Shown here piece by piece: positions 58,564 to 64,000 of a stretch of DNA of 64,000 nt. The number at the start of each line of letters is the position of its first letter. The first letter of the stretch is position 1. The position numbers and the translations under genes are program-made. Under the pieces are notes generated by a model. It was given only the letters and a program-made list of their open reading frames with translations. It did not search any database and was not told the DNA's origin. The DNA is from CAYYFX01 sp964571855 (lineage in GTDB: Bacteria; ARS69), in NCBI GenBank assembly GCA_964571855.1, contig CAZNDO010000010.1:62001-126000 (forward strand), read 5' to 3'.

Positions 58564-58585
58564 GCCGTCCCGCCCGCGGGACGGC
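58564..58585. terminator. Perfect GC hairpin between convergent genes
   Basis: GCCGTCCCG - CCCG - CGGGACGGC (9 bp, one more C-G pair outside). It lies in the 98-bp gap between the lipoprotein gene (+) and the glycosyltransferase gene (-). No T-tract; serves either direction. Confidence 0.6.
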
Positions 58586-58627
58586 GTCACCTTGTGCCTC
58601 GCCCGCCACGGGGAGAGCGTGCCCGCG

Positions 58628-60208
58628 TCACGCGGGGACGTCGGCGCGGTTGCCTCCCCGGTTCGCGGCTGCCGTCCCGCCCGATCGCCGCCGAGGCAGG
58701 AGCAGTCCTGCGAGCGCGAGCACGGCCGCGGCGACGTGCAGCGCGCGCGATGACGAAGGCGAATCGGACCACGCGCGCACGAGCGCCCGGTCGACCCCGG
58801 GAAGCGCGGCGAGGACGGCGCCGGCGCACGAGACGATCGCCGCCGCCGGGAGCAGCCAAGCCGCGCGCGGACCGGTGGCGCGAGCACGCGTCAGAACCGT
58901 GGTCCAGCCCCACCCCGCCGCGAGGCAGGTTGCCGGGAGCAGCGGCAGGTAGTAGCGGTCGTAGGCCCAGTAGGTCATGCGCCACACGAAGAACGCCGCG
59001 ACCGCCGCCCAGAGCGGAACCAGCGCCGTGGCCGCGGCAGCGCCGGGCAGACCCGGGCGCGCCGGATCCCGCGCGATCCAGGCGAGAAGCGCCGCGAGCG
59101 AGCCCACCCAGACGAGCGGCGTCTGCAGCACCTGGTTGGGACCGCCCGCCACCACCGCGCAGGCAACGACCCACGCGGACCAGGCTGCGCGCCGGAGACC
59201 GTCCGCGGACCCGCGCGATCCGCGAGCGGCGGCCGCGAGGACGAGCGGCACGAGGAGCACGATCCCCTCGACCCGGGGCGGGCCGAAGAAACGGGCCACC
59301 AGGAACCGCAAGCCCCACTCCTCGGGATGGAACGCCATTCGATCCCCGTGCTCTGCCGAGCGGGCCGCGCGTTGGAGGCACATGTGCTTCCAGTAGCCGA
59401 GCATCTCCGCGAGGCGACCGGCCGGATCCGGATGCAGGTACGGGTTCACCGCCAGGAAGGTCCCGGCGGCGACCGCGCCGAACACGAGCGGCAGCACGAC
59501 GGCCGCCCCGATCCCGCGCGACCCGTCGTTCCGGCGGAGCGGCGTCAGGACGAGCAGCAGCGCGATCGTCACCGCGGCGGACCCGGCGTTCAGCTTCGCT
59601 CCCGCGGCCAGCCCCGCGAGGACGCCGGCGGTCGCCACCCAGGGAAGCGAATTGCCGGTCCGCCCCGCGGCAGCGCGCCCGAGCGCGGGCATCACGGCCG
59701 CCACCGCGAGGAGGGCCAGCGATGCACCGTGGATGTCGGTCATCGCGCGGCGCGACGTCTCGATCCACAACGGCGAGAGCGCCAGCGCGACTCCGGCGAG
59801 AAGGCCGGCGCCCGCACCGACGGATCGCAGGCCGATCCAGTAGAGCGCAACACACCCGATCACGCCGAGCGCGGCGGACACGCGGCGGGCCGCCCGGAGA
59901 ACCCCGACGGGCGTAGGAGCGGCCGGCCGCCACTCCCACGCCTCGCCCTGCGCCGCGAGTCCCCAGCCGAACAGGTACTTCGCCACGGGAGGATTCGGGA
60001 AACCCCACCCGCCCTCCACGGCCCTCCACGCCGGATCTTCCCACGCACCCGTGCGGAAGCGCTCCCACGCTCCCTGGGACACGTGGATCCACAAGGCCTC
60101 GTCCGGCTCGAAGGGCTCGCGCTCCAGACCGGGAAAGGTGACCGCGATCGAGACGCCCAGGACGAGCAGCGCGAATGCAAGCTGCCATCCCGGTGGCCTT
60201 CCCGACAT
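58628..60208 (-). CDS. GT39/PMT-like membrane glycosyltransferase
   Basis: 526 aa from ATG 60208 with GGGAG 6 nt upstream; earlier starts add only non-membrane residues. Around eleven hydrophobic helices. The first loop carries the acidic motif FEPDEALW (residues about 34-41), the DE/DD site of GT-C enzymes using polyprenyl-phosphate sugars, plus GWGFPNPPVAKYLFGWG. It also has RRAMTDIHGASLALLAVAA and YWAYDRYYLPLLPATCLAAG, typical of ArnT/PMT-like proteins. Probably adds a sugar to lipid A, teichoic-like polymer or protein outside the inner membrane. No undecaprenyl-phosphate sugar synthase is adjacent. Confidence 0.85.
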   Translation of the reverse strand: MSGRPPGWQLAFALLVLGVSIAVTFPGLEREPFEPDEALWIHVSQGAWERFRTGAWEDPAWRAVEGGWGFPNPPVAKYLFGWGLAAQGEAWEWRPAAPTPVGVLRAARRVSAALGVIGCVALYWIGLRSVGAGAGLLAGVALALSPLWIETSRRAMTDIHGASLALLAVAAVMPALGRAAAGRTGNSLPWVATAGVLAGLAAGAKLNAGSAAVTIALLLVLTPLRRNDGSRGIGAAVVLPLVFGAVAAGTFLAVNPYLHPDPAGRLAEMLGYWKHMCLQRAARSAEHGDRMAFHPEEWGLRFLVARFFGPPRVEGIVLLVPLVLAAAARGSRGSADGLRRAAWSAWVVACAVVAGGPNQVLQTPLVWVGSLAALLAWIARDPARPGLPGAAAATALVPLWAAVAAFFVWRMTYWAYDRYYLPLLPATCLAAGWGWTTVLTRARATGPRAAWLLPAAAIVSCAGAVLAALPGVDRALVRAWSDSPSSSRALHVAAAVLALAGLLLPRRRSGGTAAANRGGNRADVPA

Positions 60209-60366
60209 TGCATCTCCCGATCGCGCCCGGTGGGGGAAGATCAACGTAGCACACGGGGAGGCGCCGAGGACGCCGCCGCGTCGGCGTGTGGTACGCCGCC
60301 GCGCCGATCAGCCCCTTCCCCGGAGGTGACGCTTGCTCCCGCGCCAACGGATCGTGGGCTGATTCC

Positions 60367-61437
60367 TCAGCGGCGTGATCGCCGTCCGCGCCACTCCCGG
60401 GCGGCAACGATGACCAGCGTGAGGGCGGTGAGCGGAACGACGAACCCCAGCATGACGCCGCTGAACGCCGGCAAGGCGTCGTGCTGCGACGCGCGCAGGA
60501 TCAGCCAGGTGACGTACACGCCGTAGTACACGAGGAAGAGCCCGCCCTCCCAGCGGTCGATGCGATGGCCGGTGGCGAAGATGGGCAGGCACGCGGCGGC
60601 GGCGGCGAGCATCACGGGCACGTCGAAGCGCATGGCGGCCGCGGAGGCGGCCACGCCGTCCGGCGCGAGCGCGGAGGAGAGCCCCAGCACGCCGAGGATG
60701 TTGAACAGGTTGCTGCCGATCACGTTGCCGGCGGCGATGTCGCGCTCCCCGCGGACCGCGGCCAGGATGGACGTGGCCACCTCCGGCAGCGACGTGCCCG
60801 CCGCCACGATCGTGAGTCCCACCACGAGCTCGGAGACCCCGAGCGCCCGCGCGATGTCCGAGGCGGCCGACACGAAGGCGCGCGAACCGGCCACGAGCAG
60901 CGCGAGACCCGCGAGCACGAGCGCGATGCTGCGCACCGCCGCGGCGGCGCCCGCCGGGGGCGGCGCGCCGGCGGCGGCCGCGTCGCCCGCCGACTCCCGC
61001 CGCGCCATGCGGAGCGTGAACGCGGTGTAGGCCGCGAGGCCGCCGAGCAGCAGGAGGCCGTCCACCCGTCCCACCTTCCCGTCGAGCGCCAGCGCGGCCC
61101 CGAGCAGTGCCACGCCGAGCGCCAGCGGCACGTCCAGGCGCACGAGCTGCCGCGCCACGACGAGCGGGGCGATGAGCGCGGAGGCGCCCAGAATGAACAG
61201 CACGTTGAAGATGTTCGATCCCACGACGTTGCCGAAGGCGAGATCGCCGTCGCCGGCGACCGCGGCCGACGCGCTCACCGCCAGTTCCGGCGCGCTCGTG
61301 CCGTAGGCCACGACCGTGAGGCCGACCGCCAGCGGGCTCAGCCCCGCGGCGAGCGCGAGGCGCGACGCCCCGCGCACGAGCAACTCGGCGCCGACGACCA
61401 GGCCGGCGAGACCGGCCAGGAGCAGGAGGAGCGTCAT
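60367..61437 (-). CDS. Calcium/sodium antiporter (CaCA family, YrbG-like)
   Basis: 356 aa; start ATG 61437 overlaps the stop of the eRF1-like gene (ATGA), so the two are coupled. About ten helices in two inverted halves, each with the CaCA alpha-repeat: LTVVAYGTSAPELAVSASAA with FGNVVGSNIFNVLFILG in the first half, VGLTIVAAGTSLPEVATSIL with AAGNVIGSNLFNILGVLG in the second. The GTS(A/L)PE(L/V) Glu residues that bind the cation are intact. It exchanges Na+ or H+ with Ca2+ or K+ across the inner membrane. Pairing with an NhaR-type regulator suggests a cation stress role. Confidence 0.93.
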   Translation of the reverse strand: MTLLLLLAGLAGLVVGAELLVRGASRLALAAGLSPLAVGLTVVAYGTSAPELAVSASAAVAGDGDLAFGNVVGSNIFNVLFILGASALIAPLVVARQLVRLDVPLALGVALLGAALALDGKVGRVDGLLLLGGLAAYTAFTLRMARRESAGDAAAAGAPPPAGAAAAVRSIALVLAGLALLVAGSRAFVSAASDIARALGVSELVVGLTIVAAGTSLPEVATSILAAVRGERDIAAGNVIGSNLFNILGVLGLSSALAPDGVAASAAAMRFDVPVMLAAAAACLPIFATGHRIDRWEGGLFLVYYGVYVTWLILRASQHDALPAFSGVMLGFVVPLTALTLVIVAAREWRGRRSRR

Positions 61438-62579
61438 GCGGGAACGCCCGCCTCCTCCGGGAGGACCCGGTAGCGCAGCAGGCAGCCGACCCCGCCAAGC
61501 TCCAGGAGCGCCGGGCTCTCGTTCACGATCTCCACGGAGCATCCGCTCCGCTCCGCCAGACGCACGAGTTCCTCCCGCAGATCGGCGGACACGGGCCCGC
61601 GGGTGCCGCACTCGGGGCACGCCGGGGGTGGCGCCCCGAGATCCAGGGACCGGCACGCCGCGCATCGCCAGGCCGGGTCGGGCTTCCATGCCTTCGCGAT
61701 CACGAGCGCGTCCGCCTGGGCCCAGCGCAGCGCCTCCAGCGTCTCCGCGGCCCCGGCCTCCCCGAGCCCGCCGGTCTCGATCTCGCGGCACAGCGAGTCC
61801 ACGAGCGCCCGCGACTCCTGCTCCTCCGCCCGCACGAACGTCGCCAGCGTGGCGAGCACGACGTCCTCCGTGGGCGCGTCGGGCGAGGCGAGCACCGCGT
61901 CCACCAGCTTCGCCTGCAGGTGCCGGGGCAGCGCGTCACACACCCGCGCCACCATCTGCTCCTCGCCGGCCACGAGGAGGTGCGTATGACCGCCTTGGCG
62001 CATCAGCGAGTCGACCACGCGGATCTTCTCGCGCACGAACTCCTCGGTCTGGCCCTCGCGGTGGTGCCGGTAGTGCTCCCGGCTCCAGCGCTCCCGCACG
62101 CGCTCCGGCTCGGCCGGCCGCTCGCGCCAGATCTGCTCCGTGACCGCGCCCAGGTTCACTTCCACGATCCGTGCCTCGTGCGGCGTGGTGATGACGACCA
62201 CGTACCGGTGGTAGGTGTCCTTCAACTCGACCAGATGGTACACGTTCGGCGTGGGCCCGACCGAGAACCAAGTGGGCAACGGCACGTGGAAGGCCATCGA
62301 CGCGAACAGCGGCGTGTCGCCGCCGCGCGCGAAGATCGCCGCGCCCTTCGCGTCGTCGGGCCGGGACGCCAGCCACGACTCCACCGGGCCCAGGGCCTCC
62401 TCGAAGGGGCGCCGGGCCGCCCGCGGGAGGCTGCGGCGCACCGCGCGGATGCGCCCGTCGAGCACGTCGCGCCAGCGCCGGCCCGCGGCCAGGTCCACGT
62501 AGCAACTGATCACCGGGGCGTCGGTGGGCTCCACGGTCACCAGGTTCCGGATCGTCCGTCTCAGCTCGTCGAGTCGCAT
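61434..62579 (-). CDS. eRF1-like bacterial release-factor homologue (baeRF family) with zinc ribbon
   Basis: 381 aa from ATG 62579 with strong SD AAGGAGGAG. The N-terminal domain (PVISCYVDLAAGRRWRDVL) is followed by an eRF1 domain-2-like region: YVVVITTPHEARIVEVNLG, REHYRHHREGQTEEFVREKI. In eRF1/aRF1 the place of REGQ (174-177) is the catalytic GGQ loop; here it is degenerate. Domain 3 (L7Ae-like) follows (HLLVAGEEQMVARV, TLEALRWAQADALVIAK), with an inserted zinc ribbon Cys306/309/321/324 and the end VRLAERSGCSVEIVNESP, GGVGCLLRYR, close to archaeal aRF1. BaeRF proteins are suggested to act on stalled ribosomes; this is family knowledge. Divergent from the NhaR-type gene, coupled to the antiporter. 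Confidence 0.85.
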   Translation of the reverse strand: MRLDELRRTIRNLVTVEPTDAPVISCYVDLAAGRRWRDVLDGRIRAVRRSLPRAARRPFEEALGPVESWLASRPDDAKGAAIFARGGDTPLFASMAFHVPLPTWFSVGPTPNVYHLVELKDTYHRYVVVITTPHEARIVEVNLGAVTEQIWRERPAEPERVRERWSREHYRHHREGQTEEFVREKIRVVDSLMRQGGHTHLLVAGEEQMVARVCDALPRHLQAKLVDAVLASPDAPTEDVVLATLATFVRAEEQESRALVDSLCREIETGGLGEAGAAETLEALRWAQADALVIAKAWKPDPAWRCAACRSLDLGAPPPACPECGTRGPVSADLREELVRLAERSGCSVEIVNESPALLELGGVGCLLRYRVLPEEAGVPA

Positions 62580-62650
62580 CGCCGCTCCTCCTTCCCTGTC
62601 CGCCCGGTTCCGTTCCGGGACGCCTCCGTTCTATCGGATCCGGATACCTG

Positions 62651-62680
62651 TAGACGATGATGAAGTTTCGAGGCTATCAT
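62651..62680 (+). promoter_or_regulatory. Promoter candidate for the NhaR-type regulator
   Basis: TAGACG (62651-62656), 18-bp spacer, TATCAT (62675-62680) in the most AT-rich patch of the 117-bp divergent gap. It ends 16 nt before ATG 62697. LysR regulators usually bind such divergent gaps. Confidence 0.4.
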
Positions 62681-62696
62681 TCGGTTTTCTCTGCAT

Positions 62697-63641
62697 ATGG
62701 GCGGGGACCGCATGGAGTGGCTCAACTACCATCACCTGCTCTACTTCTGGGTCACCGCACGTGAGGGAAGCATCGTGCGGGCCGCCGAGGTCCTGCGGCT
62801 GTCGCACCCCACCATCAGCACCCAGATCCGCATGCTGGAGGATTCCCTCGGCGAGAAGCTCTTCCGCAGGACCGGGCGGCGACTCGTCCTCACGGACGTG
62901 GGGCGCGTGGTCCTCGGGTACGCGGACGAGATCTTCGCGACGGGCCGGGAGCTCCTGGACACGGTCCGCGGCCGGGCCACCACCGGACCGGCGCGACTCC
63001 GCGTGGGCGTGGCCGACGTCCTGCCGAAGCTCGTGGTGCGACGCCTCCTGGAGCCTGCCTGGACCCCCGCGAACCCGGTGCGGCTGGTGGTCCGCGACGA
63101 CAAGCCCGATCGCCTGCTCGCGGACCTCGCCCAGCACCACCTGGACGTGGTCCTCGCCGACGCGCCGCTCGGTCCCGGCGGGCCCATCCGTGCGTTCAAC
63201 CACCTTCTGGGCGAGAGCGGCATGGGCATCTATGCGACGCGCCGCCTGGCGGCCCGGCTCCGCCGGGGCTTCCCGCGCTCCCTGGACGGCGCGCCGGTGA
63301 TCCTCCCGACGGACACGGCCACCGTCCGGCGAAGTCTCGACGCGTGGTTCGAACAGGAGGGGATCCGGCCGCGCATCGTGGCGGAGTTCGAGGACAGCGC
63401 GCTCCTCAAGGTGTTCGGCGAGGACGGTCCGGGCGCGTTCCCGGCGCCCGTGGTCGTGGAGGACGCGGTGCGCCGGCGGCACGGCGTGGCGCTCGTCGGA
63501 CACATCCCGTCGGTCCGGGAGCGCTTCTGGGCGATCACGGTGGACCGCCGCATCCGCAACCCCGCCGTCGCCTCGATCTGCACGACCGCGCGCACGGATC
63601 TCTTCGGGCCGGGCGGCGGGACCGCGTCGCCGTCGCGGTGA
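62697..63641 (+). CDS. nhaR: NhaR-type LysR-family transcriptional activator
   Basis: 314 aa from ATG 62697; ATG 62712 (codon 6) has a nearby GGGGA and may be the true start. The N-terminus WLNYHHLLYFWVTAREGS with AAEVLRLSHPTISTQIRMLE and DSLGEKLFRRTGRRLVLTDV is characteristic of NhaR rather than general LysR proteins. The effector domain (ARLRVGVADVLPKLVVRRLL, LAQHHLDVVLADAPLGPGGP) follows. NhaR senses Na+ in E. coli and activates nhaA; here it faces an antiporter operon instead. Family assignment is firm, ion response is inference. Confidence 0.9.
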   Translation: MGGDRMEWLNYHHLLYFWVTAREGSIVRAAEVLRLSHPTISTQIRMLEDSLGEKLFRRTGRRLVLTDVGRVVLGYADEIFATGRELLDTVRGRATTGPARLRVGVADVLPKLVVRRLLEPAWTPANPVRLVVRDDKPDRLLADLAQHHLDVVLADAPLGPGGPIRAFNHLLGESGMGIYATRRLAARLRRGFPRSLDGAPVILPTDTATVRRSLDAWFEQEGIRPRIVAEFEDSALLKVFGEDGPGAFPAPVVVEDAVRRRHGVALVGHIPSVRERFWAITVDRRIRNPAVASICTTARTDLFGPGGGTASPSR

Positions 63642-63675
63642 GCGCGACGGCCGGACGCCCGCCGCTGTCCGGCGG

Positions 63676-64000
63676 TCACCGCAAGCGCGCGACCTTCGTG
63701 GTGAGCATGCGGCCGTCGTGCTCCAGCCGGAGCCAGTAGACGCCGGCGGCCACCTCGCCCCCGCCCTCGTCGCGCCCGTCCCAGAGGAGGCGCTGGCGTC
63801 CCGCCGGGCGGAAGCCCAGCACCAGGTTGCGCACGCGCCGGCCGTTCACGTCGACCACGTCGAGGCGGGTCCAGCCCTCGCGCGGCAGCGCCAGCTCGAT
63901 CTCCGTGGCGCCGCGCGCCGGGTTCGCGCCGGCGAGCGTCAGGCGCAGCGCGTCGGGCACGCGCGGGAGCGACTCCGCGTGCGTCGCGCCCCACGAGACC
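63676..64000 (-). CDS. C-terminal FlgD-like tail of a secreted protein (5' end outside window)
   Basis: The frame is open through base 64000 (108 codons visible). After SWGATHAESLPRVPDALRLT comes the conserved tail: NPARGATEIELALPREGW, LDVVDVNGRRVRNLVLG, LWDGRDEGGGEVAAGVYWL, TKVARLR at the stop. This is the same surface/export tail seen on five other proteins in the window. The body of the protein and its function lie beyond the right edge. It ends 34 bp after the NhaR-type gene, convergent. Confidence 0.8.
   Translation of the reverse strand, partial: VSWGATHAESLPRVPDALRLTLAGANPARGATEIELALPREGWTRLDVVDVNGRRVRNLVLGFRPAGRQRLLWDGRDEGGGEVAAGVYWLRLEHDGRMLTTKVARLR

Noticed and set aside
60270..60303. 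11-bp direct repeat ACGCCGCCGCG in the gap before the glycosyltransferase gene
   Set aside because: Simple GCC-rich sequence likely by chance; no symmetry or conserved spacing.
60306..60363. Inverted repeat ATCAGCCC / GGGCTGAT, possible small RNA or riboswitch
   Set aside because: Arms 42 nt apart with no further structure or known riboswitch core visible.
1..64000. tRNA, rRNA, CRISPR, insertion sequence, prophage or integron signals
   Set aside because: None seen on reading both strands: no repeat-spacer array, transposase or integrase frame, or cloverleaf that I could recognise.

Overview
The window is one stretch of very GC-rich (roughly 70%) bacterial chromosome, packed with genes on both strands. 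It shows no tRNA, rRNA, CRISPR array, insertion sequence or phage gene. Many secreted proteins end in the same FlgD-like/T9SS-like beta-sandwich tail (pattern: YDVxGR, WDGRDxxGRxVxxGVYFVRL). It also encodes DUF5916 outer-membrane proteins, LVIVD and Asp-box surface proteins, a Ser/Thr kinase-TPR protein and RND efflux. Together these suggest an FCB-group organism such as Candidatus Eisenbacteria; this is inference from gene style, not a marker-gene assignment.

Layout. 1-6.9 kb: 3' part of a GH13 alpha-amylase-like gene, a secreted beta-helix protein, a mini AhpD-like protein, a Ser/Thr kinase with TolB-like and TPR regions, and a divergent ArsR-DUF2087 regulator with a palindromic operator. 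7-18.4 kb: DUF5916 beta-barrel, OPT transporter, FHA-DUF4388 protein, two secreted propeller proteins, two lipoproteins. 18.6-31.1 kb: membrane spermidine-synthase-like/TPR fusion, CIA30-lipocalin fusion, beta-lactamase-fold hydrolase, AI-2E-family permease, sulfatase lipoprotein, LVIVD and YCF48-like surface proteins. 31.2-40.7 kb: RND adaptor and pump, SGNH hydrolase, AraC regulator, DmeF-like metal exporter, secreted esterase. 40.8-49.3 kb: an operon of acyl-CoA dehydrogenase, FixC-FixX fusion, EtfB/FixA and EtfA/FixB, then a lone hypF. 49.4-58.5 kb: an envelope-stress-like block (DUF883/YqjE/YqjK-like trio, haem-c lipoprotein, OM barrels, histidine kinase, NtrC-type sigma-54 activator, OmpA lipoprotein). 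58.6-64 kb: GT39-type glycosyltransferase, a CaCA antiporter coupled to an eRF1-like protein (baeRF), a divergent NhaR-type LysR regulator, and the tail of another FlgD-tailed protein.

How the parts may work together. Three plus-strand sigma-54-type promoters (49445, 52321, 56951) lie upstream of the YqjD/E/K-like trio, an OM barrel and the OmpA lipoprotein, around a histidine kinase/NtrC-type pair, which suggests a local sigma-54 envelope-stress regulon. The FixX part of the FixC-FixX fusion has eight cysteines spaced for two [4Fe-4S] clusters, as in electron-bifurcating FixABCX rather than ordinary ETF-QO. The NhaR/baeRF/antiporter group links a cation-stress regulator with an ion antiporter and a release-factor homologue.

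Translation signals are mixed. Most genes have clear Shine-Dalgarno sites. At least three (20822, 37157, 50594) have a TAnnnT -10-like hexamer exactly 6 nt before ATG and no SD, which suggests leaderless mRNAs.
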